Part shown: positions 8,002 to 16,514 of the stretch, one piece after another
Layout of the letters: each line of letters starts with the position of its first letter
Position numbering within the stretch: the stretch's first letter is position 1
Assembly: GCF_014647755.1 (NCBI RefSeq)
Contig: NZ_BMPU01000002.1
Span: 186,001-250,000 of the forward strand
Source: Porphyromonas pasteri
GTDB lineage: Bacteria > Bacteroidota > Bacteroidia > Bacteroidales > Porphyromonadaceae
Direction: 5' to 3'
Length of the DNA stretch: 64,000 nucleotides
Translations under genes and position numbers: made by a program
The notes under the pieces: generated by a model
Seen by the model: the letters and a program-made list of their open reading frames with translations, nothing else
What the model was told of the DNA's origin: nothing
Databases searched by the model: none

Positions 8002-8009
8002 CAAAGTTA
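8002..8009 (-). promoter_or_regulatory. Repeat-flank -7 promoter element (TAACTTTG)
   Basis: The same TCAAAGTTAGCC flank as at 1023-1030, here 93 bp upstream of the gene at 7364-7909 and 73 bp from the near edge of the iteron repeat. Between promoter and start codon the transcript could form a small hairpin, CGAGCCAACGGCTCG. Confidence 0.5.
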
Positions 8010-8081
8010 GCCCTTTCGGCGGGGAGTATGGCGGGGGAGCTATGGGAGGGAAGGATACGTCTTGGGGAAGGGGGTGGTGTG

Positions 8082-8389
8082 AATCTATATTGGTCGGCGG
8101 GCTGACCTATATAGGTCGTCATCGCGACCTATATAGCTTCGTCGTCGGAGCAATATAGGTCAGCCCGCCGACCAATATAGGTCGATTTATCACCCTGTAG
8201 TAGGGTGGTGGTGCAAGCGGCGTCTATCGCAAATATAGCTATAGCGAAAGGCTGCCACGACAAGAAGAGGAGAGGGATATGCGAACCAGTACTGGTCGCC
8301 GACGTGACCAGTACTGGTAACTGATATCAACCACTACTACTTCGCGCTGCGACCAGTACTGGTCAGCCGAGTGACCAGTACTGGTTACT
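8082..8389 (-). repeat. Compound iteron repeat, copy C
   Basis: Same length (308 bp) and layout as copy B. Array 1 spans 8082-8183 and array 2 spans 8284-8386, each with five elements at 22 or 23 bp. Unit 1 of array 1 is degenerate (AATCTATATTGGTC), and unit 4 reads GAGC where copy B has GACC, so array 1 is more decayed than array 2. The middle unit of array 2 reads AACCACTACTACTT, the same core as the odd units of array F. Homology with copy B extends on the right to about 8500. No gene is visible in 7910-8557. Confidence 0.92.
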
Positions 8390-8482
8390 TTTCCCTCCTT
8401 GTGCGGGTGTGCGGTATGGGGCTGTAGTACAGCACGTTGTGGTGTGCTCACTTGGAGCGCCTTTCCCTGCTGAGAAAAAGAA

Positions 8483-8520
8483 ATCTCCCCGAGGAGCGGG
8501 AGGCGCATCCTCGGGGAGAT
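8483..8520 (-). terminator. Rho-independent terminator after the lipoprotein gene at 8558
   Basis: ATCTCCCCGAGGA (8483-8495) pairs with TCCTCGGGGAGAT (8508-8520). On the reverse strand the hairpin is followed by TTCTTTTTCTC. It lies 37 bp past the stop of the gene at 8558-9850. A decayed version stands at the same place beside copy B (about 1505-1530). Confidence 0.8.
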
Positions 8521-8557
8521 CCTAAAAACACAAGTAAGAAGTGAGCCTATCAGAGGG

Positions 8558-9850
8558 CTACTTCGTGGGGCGGGGGCGAATGACGCTCAAGAGGCTGATG
8601 TCAGAGGCGTAATGGAGGTCGAAGGTGCGTAGCTCCTTCACGCTCTCGCTGGGGGTCGTGGGGAGCTGGAGCAGGAGGAGCTTCGTCAGGTCGTGCAGGA
8701 GGGGGCCCGAGCGGCCTTGGTCGAGGTAGGAGACCATCAGCGCCTTGAGGTCAGGGAGATAGCCTACCTGCATCTTGAAGCCTTGGCGATTGTCCGCCTC
8801 GGTGCGCCCTGCGATGGTGTAGAGGAGCTGGGAGGTGAGGCCCTGTACTTCGCTTGCGGGACGGCTGGTGTCAATGGTAGCGGTGTAGACACTGCGCTCC
8901 TTGGCCTCGGCGCCGTTGAGATTGGGCGTGCCACCCGAGTAATAGATGTGGTGCGTGGCGGGGTCAATGGTGACGCTGCGGCCGATGGGTTCGCTGAGCG
9001 TGAAGACAGCGAGGAGCTTCTCTGCAGCGAGGTCGAAGAGGTAATAGCGGTTCGCCGTGTCGCGCAGGATGACCTGAGCGCCCATACGGAAGATATCCTT
9101 GATCTGCGCTCCCGAGAGGGCAATGGGTACCTTGCGAGCGGCGGTGCTTCCCTTGTCAAAGGCGAAGGCCGCGGACTCATAGCGCACGAAGAAGTAGCCC
9201 TTATCCTGCCAAGATGCTGCGCCCGTGGGGTAGCCGAAGATGCCCGTGAGGGCGGTCATCTTCCCCGTCTCGGGGTCGAGGCGGTAGAAGTGCTTCTTGT
9301 CGAAGGAGAGGTAAGTCGTGCCGTCGTCGAAGGTGAAGGAGTGGCGCACCCATTCATCGCCGTCGGGCTGGGTGATGCGTAGGTTCTTCGTGAGGCGCAT
9401 CGTCCTGCGGTCGAAGAGGAGGAGACGTGAGGCGTGCTCGCTGTCGTCGGTGAAGTCGTACTTTGCCAGGTAGGCCAGATAGTCGCCCGCTTCGCTCAGC
9501 GTGCCTTCGCAGAGGTAGCCTTGGCCGTCGTACTCCTTATTCAGCGGGGTGGCCTTGTCAGAGAAGACGGGGAGGAGGGTCTTCGCCTCACGGTCGAGGA
9601 GGCTTAGGCTGGAGGCCACGCCCACGCCATCGGGCTGGCTCGTCAGGACGGAGGCAAGTCCTTGGTTGAAGATCAGGGTATAGCCCTCATAGTCCTTGTA
9701 GGCAGGCGGTGTGGGCTCTGGTGTCGGTGTGGGTACAGGCGTTGGCGTCGGTGTCGGTGTCGGCGTCGGCTGGGGGAGGGGCGTAGGCTTATCACCGCAG
9801 GCCGTGAGGAGGCTGAGGGCAAGGGCTACGCTGTAGATGCGGTAGTTCAT
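8558..9850 (-). CDS. Surface lipoprotein with Pro/Thr linker, probable beta-propeller
   Basis: A 430-residue lipoprotein: signal MNYRIYSVALALSLL with lipobox LLTACG, then a PTPTPTP-rich linker to about residue 50. The remainder is repetitive in beta-type segments (LLLFDRRTMRL, HFYRLDPETGKMTAL, RYYLFDLAAEKLLAV, HHIYYSGGTPN), the look of a propeller such as those of the YncE/BtuG kind. No exact family is claimed. It lies at the downstream end of the BtuB-like locus, but terminators at 9883-9922 and 11457-11498 suggest it is also transcribed separately. A role in ligand capture at the cell surface is inferred from its neighbours. Confidence 0.75.
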   Translation of the reverse strand: MNYRIYSVALALSLLTACGDKPTPLPQPTPTPTPTPTPVPTPTPEPTPPAYKDYEGYTLIFNQGLASVLTSQPDGVGVASSLSLLDREAKTLLPVFSDKATPLNKEYDGQGYLCEGTLSEAGDYLAYLAKYDFTDDSEHASRLLLFDRRTMRLTKNLRITQPDGDEWVRHSFTFDDGTTYLSFDKKHFYRLDPETGKMTALTGIFGYPTGAASWQDKGYFFVRYESAAFAFDKGSTAARKVPIALSGAQIKDIFRMGAQVILRDTANRYYLFDLAAEKLLAVFTLSEPIGRSVTIDPATHHIYYSGGTPNLNGAEAKERSVYTATIDTSRPASEVQGLTSQLLYTIAGRTEADNRQGFKMQVGYLPDLKALMVSYLDQGRSGPLLHDLTKLLLLQLPTTPSESVKELRTFDLHYASDISLLSVIRPRPTK

Positions 9851-9882
9851 AGTCGGCGTGTATCTAAGGGTCGGAGAGGAAG

Positions 9883-9922
9883 AAAGGCGAGGCAGCCACG
9901 GGTGTGGTACTGCCTCGCCTTT
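9883..9922 (-). terminator. Rho-independent terminator after the BspA-type LRR gene
   Basis: AAAGGCGAGGCAG (9883-9895) pairs with CTGCCTCGCCTTT (9910-9922), a perfect 13-bp stem, followed on the reverse strand by CTTCCTCTC. It separates the gene at 9936-11429 from the one at 8558-9850. Confidence 0.75.
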
Positions 9923-9935
9923 GCTTATAGGGGGA

Positions 9936-11429
9936 TTACTTCAGTTCCTTGACGGTGAAGCCGTGCCACTTGCCGTCAGTGAGGGTATAGGTCTTGAGGT
10001 GCTCAGGGGTGACGTAGAGGACGGGGCTCTTCAGCTGACCGAAGGCTACGAAGCCCTCCTGAGGATAGTCCTCATAGGCCTTGGTGTTCACCTCTGGCTG
10101 TGCGCCGAGGATGAAGGTCACACCAGAGTGCTTGTAGTTGCCGTGGAAGGCCCCGCTACCGATCTTCTTAGCAGCAGGGATACTGACGTAGGTGATCTTC
10201 AGGCCATTGCCACTGAAGTTAGCGCCACCCGTGAAGCAGACATCACCGATCTCCTCGAGGAGGGGGAAGTTCACAGCCGTGAGCGAAGCGTTGTCGGTGA
10301 AGACTGCTTCGCCGAGCTTCTTCAGCTTGGGCAGGTGAGCGAAGTTGAGGCTACCCGTCTCATTGAAGGCGAAGCTACCGACCTCCGTCACTCCTTCGGC
10401 ATAGATCGCCTTGAAGTTCTGGAATCTCTGCGTGAAGACGCTATTGTCGATACGCGTGATGCTTGAGGGGAGGACGAGGACACCATTGCGGCCCTGACCA
10501 GCGAGGTAGCTCTGACCAGCACTCGTGATGTCCGTCAGCACGCCGCCCTTGACCTTAAAGTACTTGCCGTCGAGGCTCTCGGGGATAGTGATGCCGTCGA
10601 GCTTAGCGAAGTGGTGGCGTGCGATGAACTCGAAGTACTGCAGGAAGTTCGGGCTCTTGCTCTCATCGAAGACGAGGACCTTCTCCTCGGGCGTACCCCA
10701 GAAGGCATCTTCAGCCGTGCCGTAGGTCTTGTCGGTCTCATCGATAGCCAGCGGAGGACGCTGTGCACCACCGAAGTCAACGGTCATAAGAGCGGAGCAG
10801 TTCTTGAAGGCTGCCTTACCGATCTTCTTCACACCAGGGGCGTGGATAGCCGTGAGCTTCGTATTGTCGAGGAAGACGCCATCAGCGATCTCCGTGACGG
10901 TAGCCTCGAGGGTGACGATACCGTCTGCGGGGGTCTTGTCGATAGGATAGGTGACGAGGACGCCATCCTTGATCTCAATCTCGGTGCCAGGGATGGGCGC
11001 ACCGTTGATGGTCTTGAAGTGGTGCTTCTTCGCGAAGTCAGCGAAGTCAGCGACCTTGTCTGCGGGGACGATGAGGTCCTTCTCTTCGGACGTGCCTTCG
11101 AAGGCATTATCGCTCGTCGTGGGGACGGTCGCGCCGAGCTCGAGGCTGGTGAGTGCCGAGCCCTTGAAGGCAGCATCACCGATCTTCGTGAGCTTGGGTG
11201 CCTTGACGGTCTTCAGCGTCTTGTAGCCCTCGAAGACCTTGGCCGAGATCTCGGTGACTTCGGGGAGGGAGACGAGGCCCGTAGCAGCGATTTCCTTCTC
11301 TGGATAGGCTGAGAGGACGCCGCTCGTGATCGTGATACCGCTCTGAGGTACGACGGGCGTGTCGGTCTTGCTACATGAGGCGAGACCCAGGGTGAGGGTT
11401 AAGGCAAGGGGGAGAAATTTCTTAATCAT
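9936..11429 (-). CDS. BspA-type leucine-rich repeat lipoprotein
   Basis: A 497-residue lipoprotein, signal MIKKFLPLALTLTLGLASC with Cys at 19. The body carries BspA-type (LRR_5) repeats with the pattern L-x-x-I-G-x-x-A-F: LTKIGDAAFKGSALTSLEL, VKKIGKAAFKNCSALMTV, VTEVGSFAFNETGSL, LKKLGEAVFTDNASLTAV and AKKIGSGAFHGNYK. Two longer blocks, each ending in a DGVL or GGVL turn, divide the protein into thirds and suggest internal duplication. Such proteins often bind host or matrix proteins; the role here is inferred. It stands between two hairpin terminators, so it may be its own transcript within the locus. Confidence 0.88.
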   Translation of the reverse strand: MIKKFLPLALTLTLGLASCSKTDTPVVPQSGITITSGVLSAYPEKEIAATGLVSLPEVTEISAKVFEGYKTLKTVKAPKLTKIGDAAFKGSALTSLELGATVPTTSDNAFEGTSEEKDLIVPADKVADFADFAKKHHFKTINGAPIPGTEIEIKDGVLVTYPIDKTPADGIVTLEATVTEIADGVFLDNTKLTAIHAPGVKKIGKAAFKNCSALMTVDFGGAQRPPLAIDETDKTYGTAEDAFWGTPEEKVLVFDESKSPNFLQYFEFIARHHFAKLDGITIPESLDGKYFKVKGGVLTDITSAGQSYLAGQGRNGVLVLPSSITRIDNSVFTQRFQNFKAIYAEGVTEVGSFAFNETGSLNFAHLPKLKKLGEAVFTDNASLTAVNFPLLEEIGDVCFTGGANFSGNGLKITYVSIPAAKKIGSGAFHGNYKHSGVTFILGAQPEVNTKAYEDYPQEGFVAFGQLKSPVLYVTPEHLKTYTLTDGKWHGFTVKELK

Positions 11430-11456
11430 AGTTGTGGGTTGGGGTGAAATATAGAG

Positions 11457-11498
11457 GCACGCCCGCCCTCGTGCTGCGAGAGCTAAGGGCGGGTGTGC
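11457..11498 (-). terminator. Rho-independent terminator after the LTGTIP-type LRR gene
   Basis: GCACGCCCGCCCT (11457-11469) pairs with AGGGCGGGTGTGC (11486-11498) with one mismatch, followed on the reverse strand by CTCTATATTTC. It directly follows the stop of the gene at 11507-12850. Confidence 0.7.
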
Positions 11499-11506
11499 GG
11501 GAGGAG

Positions 11507-12850
11507 TTACTTAGGCTCGTTAGAGAAGCCGTAGCCAGCCTGCTGAGGCAGGAGGAGCTGCAGCGTCTTGGGATAAGCGAGGTATTCAGCGGGGATCTTG
11601 CCCGTGAGCTTATTGCCCGAGAGGACGAACATCGTGTAGCCGTAGTCGGGCAGACCATGCAGGCCAGCGTACTTAGCTGCATCGGGCAGATAGCGCTTGA
11701 TGCGTGCGGGGATCGTGCCCGTGAGATCGTTGTCGCTCAGGTCTACCGAGATGAGCAGGCTCTGCTGTGCGCCACCGAGGTCCGTGGGGATCGTGCCTGA
11801 GAGCTTGTTGCCCTTGAGGTCGATGACGTAGATACCCGTGAGGTGTGCGAGCTCAGCAGGGATCGTGCCCGTGAGCTGGTTGCCTGCGAGGTTGAGCTGC
11901 TGGAGCGTCTTCAGCGCACCGAGAGAGGCGGGGATAGCGCCCGTGAGCTTGTTGCCCGAGATGTGGATCTCGCGGATGCTCTTCAGCGAACCGAGGGAGG
12001 CGGGGAGGCTTCCCGAGAACTCATTGAGGCCTGCGGAGAAGTACTCGAGCTGAGCGAGTGCGCCGAGAGAGGCAGGGAGCTCACCTGAGAAGTGACAGCC
12101 ATATAGAGAGAGGTACTTAGCGCTCTTCAGTGCGCCGATCTCCGTGGGGAGCGTACCCGTGAAGCCCTGGAAGGAGAGGTCGATATAGCGTGCCTTCGTC
12201 AGCTGACCGATCTCGCGGGGGAGCGAGCCGGTGAGGGTCTTCCCGTTGGGGCGGTGCTCCTTCGCGGTAGCGGGATCACCATTCCACCACATGCTGAGGT
12301 CGTAGCGGCTATTGCTGAGGTCGAGGGTATCGAGCTCGGTGAGCTTGCCGATGGCGGGAGATACCTCGCCCGTCAGGCTCGTGAAGCGCAGACGCAGCGA
12401 GCGCAGGTGGGTCAGCTGATAGAGCTCGGCGGGGATGGTACCCGTGAGCTCGCGGTTGTACTGCAGCTGGAGCGAACGCAGAGCGGTGAGCTGTCCGATG
12501 CTCTTAGGCAGGGTGCCACGGAGCTTGTTGCCGCCGAGGTAGAGGGCGGTGACACGAGGTGCGCCTGCGACGTCGCTTACCTGGACGCCTGCCCAAGTAG
12601 CTACGGGGCGAGAGCTATTCCAGTTGTTGGAGTGCGACCAGTTCATCCCGTCGAGGCTCTTGTAGAGGTCTACAAGGGCAAGGCTGTCGGTCTGGATCGA
12701 CCCCGTGATCGTCTCGCCTGCGGGGAGCTCCGTAGTACGAGCGCTGGTGTTGCCAGCGGGCTGAGGCGCATCCTTCTGCTCCTTGCCGCAGCTGGTGACG
12801 ACTCCACCGAGGGCGATAAGCGCGAGGGTAGAGAGGAGAGTTTTCTTCAT
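11507..12850 (-). CDS. Leucine-rich repeat lipoprotein, plant-type LTGTIP repeats
   Basis: A 447-residue lipoprotein, signal MKKTLLSTLALIALGGVVTSC. The region from about residue 60 resembles the N-cap of plant-type LRRs (LYKSLDGMNWSHSNNW, then VTALYLGGNKLRGTLP), followed by about a dozen 24-residue repeats of the form L-x-x-L-x-L-x-x-N-x-L-x-G-x-I-P: LTGTIPAELYQLTHLRSL, LTGAIPASLGALKTLQQL and others. This LRR class differs from the BspA type of the next gene, so two unrelated LRR scaffolds stand side by side. Surface adhesion or ligand binding is inferred; the protein is 35 bp downstream of a propeller lipoprotein. Confidence 0.9.
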   Translation of the reverse strand: MKKTLLSTLALIALGGVVTSCGKEQKDAPQPAGNTSARTTELPAGETITGSIQTDSLALVDLYKSLDGMNWSHSNNWNSSRPVATWAGVQVSDVAGAPRVTALYLGGNKLRGTLPKSIGQLTALRSLQLQYNRELTGTIPAELYQLTHLRSLRLRFTSLTGEVSPAIGKLTELDTLDLSNSRYDLSMWWNGDPATAKEHRPNGKTLTGSLPREIGQLTKARYIDLSFQGFTGTLPTEIGALKSAKYLSLYGCHFSGELPASLGALAQLEYFSAGLNEFSGSLPASLGSLKSIREIHISGNKLTGAIPASLGALKTLQQLNLAGNQLTGTIPAELAHLTGIYVIDLKGNKLSGTIPTDLGGAQQSLLISVDLSDNDLTGTIPARIKRYLPDAAKYAGLHGLPDYGYTMFVLSGNKLTGKIPAEYLAYPKTLQLLLPQQAGYGFSNEPK

Positions 12851-12885
12851 TTTAGGTGAATATTAAGTGAACTAATTAGGATAAA

Positions 12886-14238
12886 TCATCGGTTGGCCCC
12901 CGTGCGGCTGGCCGCATTGGGGATGAAGAAGAAGCCTGCGGGGAAGGAGTTTACCTTCTCCTTCAGAAGGAGCTTCGTGCCGTCAGCCTTGAGGACCATC
13001 GTCACGTTCTTCTTGTTGTAGGTGCTGAAGTCCTCGAAGGCTGCGTAGTAGAGTTCGCCCGTAGCAGGGTCGACGCCGAGGCTGTTGTAGTACATATTAG
13101 CGGACGTACCTACGCCATCGATCGTCTTGACATCGATGACCTGAGAGGTCTTGCTCGTAGCGAAGTCGTGGCAGTAGATGACGGAGCTTTGGCCCGTGAA
13201 GTAGAGCTTGTCGCCGTGAGCGAAGAAGGCGGAGGAAGCAGACCAACCCGAGGAAATGGACTTGTCGAGGATGTGCCTGTCGAGGGCGACGAAGTTGTCA
13301 GGGGTGGGGTCTACCTTGAGGATCGCATTGGGGCTCGTCGTAGATACCCAGAGCTTACCATCGTGGCTGACGGCGATACCCGAGGGCTTGGCGGGGGTGA
13401 GGTCCAGCTCACGGACGACCTGAGTACCCTGGATCATCAGCATCTTGCTGTCGGAGGTGAGGGCGAAGAGGCGCTCACCGATCTGTGCCATACGCAGCTT
13501 CTTGGCCTTGCTCGTACCTGGGATGGAGACGAAGCCGCCATCAGCCGTGCCGCGGTAGATCCCATTGCGGTCGGTGCGCAGGTAGATCTGGTCGCGCAGG
13601 ACAGCGATGTGCGTAGGCCACTGCTGTGCGAGAGCCTCGTCGTTGTAGACCTTGACCTTCTCGAGGGAGTTGCTACGGGCGATAGTTAGTAGGCCTTCAC
13701 CGCCGTTCTTGGGGCCGTTCTGCGAGATGATATAGACCTGGTCATTCCCGAAGGCGAGGTCTTGGCAGACATTCCCGAGCTTCGTGCCATTGATGTGGAA
13801 GTAAGCCTGATCGATGACGAGCTTCTTGGAGGGATGGATGTAGGTCAGTGAGCCCGTCTCATTGCCGAAGTTCCCTTCGTTGAGGAGGAAGACGCCTTCG
13901 GAGAAGCGGGGAGCGACGGTGTAGGTGTGCTTAGCGCTCTTGCCGTCGACAGTGAGCGTGACTTCATACTTACCTGGGTGAGCGGTGGTGAAGTCGAAGG
14001 TAGCACCTTCGGCAGCCTTCGCGCCGTTCACTGCCCATACGGCTTTGGCAGCAGCGTCCTTCGCTACACCAGCGACGCTCAGGTGAGCGGTGTCGAGCTG
14101 GTAGAACTCTAAGGTGCTTGCCACTCCATCGATCGTCAGACCCGAGGGAGGATTAGGGCTTGGCGTGGGGTCATCCTTCTTACAGGAGGCGAGGCCAGCG
14201 ATGAGAGCGAGGCTGGCGATGAGAATCTTCTTGTACAT
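12886..14238 (-). CDS. BtuG-like (DUF5074-type) beta-propeller surface lipoprotein
   Basis: A 450-residue lipoprotein, signal MYKKILIASLALIAGLASC. Residues about 20-110 form an Ig/PKD-like domain (VNGAKAAEGATFDFT, GKYEVTLTVDGKSA). The propeller follows, opening with the recognisable VFLLNEGNFGNETGSLTYI and LGNVCQDLAFGNDQVYIIS. This opening is typical of BtuG/DUF5074 proteins, which sit on TonB receptors for corrinoids in Bacteroidota and bind ligand very tightly (established for Bacteroides BtuG). It is in the same run as the BtuB-like receptor at 16515-18530, 20 bp from the preceding gene. Ligand specificity here is inference. Confidence 0.82.
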   Translation of the reverse strand: MYKKILIASLALIAGLASCKKDDPTPSPNPPSGLTIDGVASTLEFYQLDTAHLSVAGVAKDAAAKAVWAVNGAKAAEGATFDFTTAHPGKYEVTLTVDGKSAKHTYTVAPRFSEGVFLLNEGNFGNETGSLTYIHPSKKLVIDQAYFHINGTKLGNVCQDLAFGNDQVYIISQNGPKNGGEGLLTIARSNSLEKVKVYNDEALAQQWPTHIAVLRDQIYLRTDRNGIYRGTADGGFVSIPGTSKAKKLRMAQIGERLFALTSDSKMLMIQGTQVVRELDLTPAKPSGIAVSHDGKLWVSTTSPNAILKVDPTPDNFVALDRHILDKSISSGWSASSAFFAHGDKLYFTGQSSVIYCHDFATSKTSQVIDVKTIDGVGTSANMYYNSLGVDPATGELYYAAFEDFSTYNKKNVTMVLKADGTKLLLKEKVNSFPAGFFFIPNAASRTGANR

Positions 14239-14258
14239 AGTGGAGGAGGTTAGTGAAG

Positions 14259-15314
14259 TTAGTTAGGGATGTCTTCCTTGAGGACGTGGAGGTCATTGAC
14301 GCCAGCGATCTCGGTGGAGCATTCGCCGAGCCAGCCGTTCTCCTGATTTACGCCCGTATATATCTTGATGAAGTCGACACCTGGGAGGTGGACCTTACGG
14401 CCCTTCTTGTCTACGGCCCAGTCGATGTCGATGGCGGAGTCCTTGCGGTCGTTCAGTTCGTTGTCGGCATAGCCGTAGCGGAACTTATACAGCACATAGT
14501 ACGTGCCGACGCCGCTCTGGTCTTGGGAGTTCTGTGGGAGGCGCGTACCGCGGAAGGTGAGCTTGTCGCCCTTGACCCACTGTGGGAAGTAGGGCTGTGC
14601 GTGCCACTGGTTCTTGACCTTGTAGCCGGAGTTGCCCTTGTTGTCCTCCCAGCGGATGTAGGTGCCCCAGCCGTCCTTGGACTCGGGCTCCTTGGCGGGG
14701 CGGTGGTAGGTCATCTCGAAGTCGCGGTAGAAGTTGAGGTCTGCACCAGGGACCTTCGTCTTGACGAGGGCGTACCAAGGCTCCTTGGTGTGGTCGACGT
14801 GGGCGCTACCCTCGATCTCGTACCATTCGTCTTCGTCGGGGCGGCCATTGCGGTTCGCATCGTAGGCGACCATAATGATACCAGGCTCACAGCTCCCGCC
14901 CTCGTAGGCCTCCTTGTTGTTGTTGCCGAAGAAGGCGTTGCCAAGGACGCGGAAGTCACGCTTGCCAGGGACATTGAGGATCGTGTGGTCGAAGCCCACG
15001 ATGATGTAGCCACCCCAGCCTCCGAGGGTGACGAGGCCGCGCTGGTTATCCTTGAGGTACTCGAGGGCCTTGCGGTTCATATCCTCCTGCGTGTCACCCG
15101 CCTCATATTCGGGGAGGGTGTTGGTGAACTGGCCGACAGCAGGCAGGTACTCGAGGACACGGGTGACGTAGGGCGTCGCATTGGGATTGACGTCGGGCTT
15201 GGGGAAGACCGGCTGTGGCTGCGGCGTGGGGGTATCGCTCTTACATGCTGCGAGGGTGAGCGAGGCGACGAGGGTGAGCGCCATGAAGGCGCGCTGGATA
15301 TACTGAGGTCTCAT
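14259..15314 (-). CDS. Surface lipoprotein of the BtuB/BtuG-type locus
   Basis: A 351-residue lipoprotein, signal with lipobox LTLAAC. The central block is a conserved cell-surface family seen beside DUF5074 proteins: VTLGGWGGYIIVGFDHTI, FRVLGNAFFGNNNKEAYEGG, then EPGIIMVAYDANRNGRPDED, where the Asp/Asn-rich loop looks like a calcium-type site. The last 40 residues describe a closed beta domain (GVDFIKIYTGVNQENGWLG). Its start codon overlaps the stop of the upstream gene (TAATG), implying translational coupling. It probably joins the propellers and the receptor in capture of a ligand; no direct evidence of the ligand. Confidence 0.78.
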   Translation of the reverse strand: MRPQYIQRAFMALTLVASLTLAACKSDTPTPQPQPVFPKPDVNPNATPYVTRVLEYLPAVGQFTNTLPEYEAGDTQEDMNRKALEYLKDNQRGLVTLGGWGGYIIVGFDHTILNVPGKRDFRVLGNAFFGNNNKEAYEGGSCEPGIIMVAYDANRNGRPDEDEWYEIEGSAHVDHTKEPWYALVKTKVPGADLNFYRDFEMTYHRPAKEPESKDGWGTYIRWEDNKGNSGYKVKNQWHAQPYFPQWVKGDKLTFRGTRLPQNSQDQSGVGTYYVLYKFRYGYADNELNDRKDSAIDIDWAVDKKGRKVHLPGVDFIKIYTGVNQENGWLGECSTEIAGVNDLHVLKEDIPN

Positions 15315-16501
15315 TACTGTTGTGGCGTTTGGGGTTTGAGGGGCTGGAGTTCGTATCGGGTGAAGGCGAAGTGTGCAGGGATGTCACCCGTCTTGACGGA
15401 CCACTTGCGTGTACCGGTCTTGAGGTCATAGCAGTGGAGTCTGCCTGGGGTGACGTAGTTCTTAGCGTCGGTGACATAGAATTCACCACGCTCACGATTG
15501 GTAGCGATGCCGTAGGGGATCTTGATATCCTTAGCTGTGCCGTCCTTGATGAAGTCTCGGTCGATGACCTTCTGAGTCTTGGTATCGATGACGGTATAGC
15601 TGATGGTATTCTCCCCAGTGAGGTAGCTCCACTCGGTGCTGTAGACGAAGAGGGAGTCTCCGGAGAGGGTCATGTTGGAGCACGAGACATCGAGGGTCTT
15701 GGTCACCTTCTCGGTCTTGGGGTCGAAGACGAACATCTTCGAGGGGACATGATAGTAGTCCCCACGAGAGGATACCCAGATCTTCCCATAGTTGTCGAGC
15801 TCTAGGCGGTGGAGGTTGATCGCCACATCGACCTTCTTCAGCTCGGTGAAGGTCTTCAGGTCGATGATGGAGATGGTCTTGTCGTAGTTGGGGACGCGGT
15901 AGCCACCCGAGTTGGCGACATAGAGCTTATCTCCGTGGATGACGAGCTCGTCGGGCTGGTAGCCTACGGGGCACTCCGCTACGACTTTGAGGGTAGCGGT
16001 ATCGACCTTGGCGACGTAGCCCAGACGGGCATTGGGGTCGATCTTCACAGGGCCAGCGTAGGAGCTGACATAGGCAAAGCCATCCTTGAAGACGATGTAG
16101 CGGCAGTTGGGGATGGAGATCTTCCCGATGTGCTTGGCTGTATTTACGTCCATGACCTCGATGAGGTGGGAGACGTTGATGACGGCATAGAGGCGGTTGC
16201 CATAGATCTGTAGGTCGTTACCTACATCACCGAGCTCCTTGACGACATTGGGATTGCGCTCGGCGTAGATATTGCGGGTGTACTTACCGGTCTCGTAGTC
16301 GTAGTAGTCGAGGGTGGACTTATTGGAGCCCATGTTCGCCTCGTTGAGGAGGAAGAAGCCCTTAATCGGGCCAGCAGGTTCTGGCTTCCCCCCTTGCTCT
16401 TCGGTAGAGGGGATGATCTCATCCTCCTTGCGACAGGAGGATAGGGAGAAGGCAAAGATGCTTACCCAGAGGAGTAAGCGGGTGATGGATGAAGTCTTCA
16501 T
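15314..16501 (-). CDS. YncE/BtuG-like seven-bladed beta-propeller lipoprotein
   Basis: A 395-residue lipoprotein, signal MKTSSITRLLLWVSIFAFSLSSC. It opens with FFLLNEANMGSNKSTLDYYD, the same N-terminal pattern as the paralogue at 12886-14238, then runs through blades with the YncE-type rhythm: ISIPNCRYIVFKDGFAYVSS, ELVIHGDKLYVANSGGY, TISIIDLKTFTELKKV, KIWVSSRGDYYHVPSKMFVF. It directly follows the receptor gene (13 bp gap), the position of BtuG in corrinoid uptake loci. Having two such propellers in one locus is unusual. Corrinoid binding is inferred. Confidence 0.83.
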   Translation of the reverse strand: MKTSSITRLLLWVSIFAFSLSSCRKEDEIIPSTEEQGGKPEPAGPIKGFFLLNEANMGSNKSTLDYYDYETGKYTRNIYAERNPNVVKELGDVGNDLQIYGNRLYAVINVSHLIEVMDVNTAKHIGKISIPNCRYIVFKDGFAYVSSYAGPVKIDPNARLGYVAKVDTATLKVVAECPVGYQPDELVIHGDKLYVANSGGYRVPNYDKTISIIDLKTFTELKKVDVAINLHRLELDNYGKIWVSSRGDYYHVPSKMFVFDPKTEKVTKTLDVSCSNMTLSGDSLFVYSTEWSYLTGENTISYTVIDTKTQKVIDRDFIKDGTAKDIKIPYGIATNRERGEFYVTDAKNYVTPGRLHCYDLKTGTRKWSVKTGDIPAHFAFTRYELQPLKPQTPQQ

Positions 16502-16514
16502 AGCTAGCTGGTGG

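Noticed and set aside
8239-8508. Reverse-strand frames through the compound repeats (also 19014-19385 and 7130-7333)
   Set aside because: They translate the palindromic arrays into repetitive peptides (QYWSQREVVVVDI). Their limits differ between copies, and they are better explained as non-coding.
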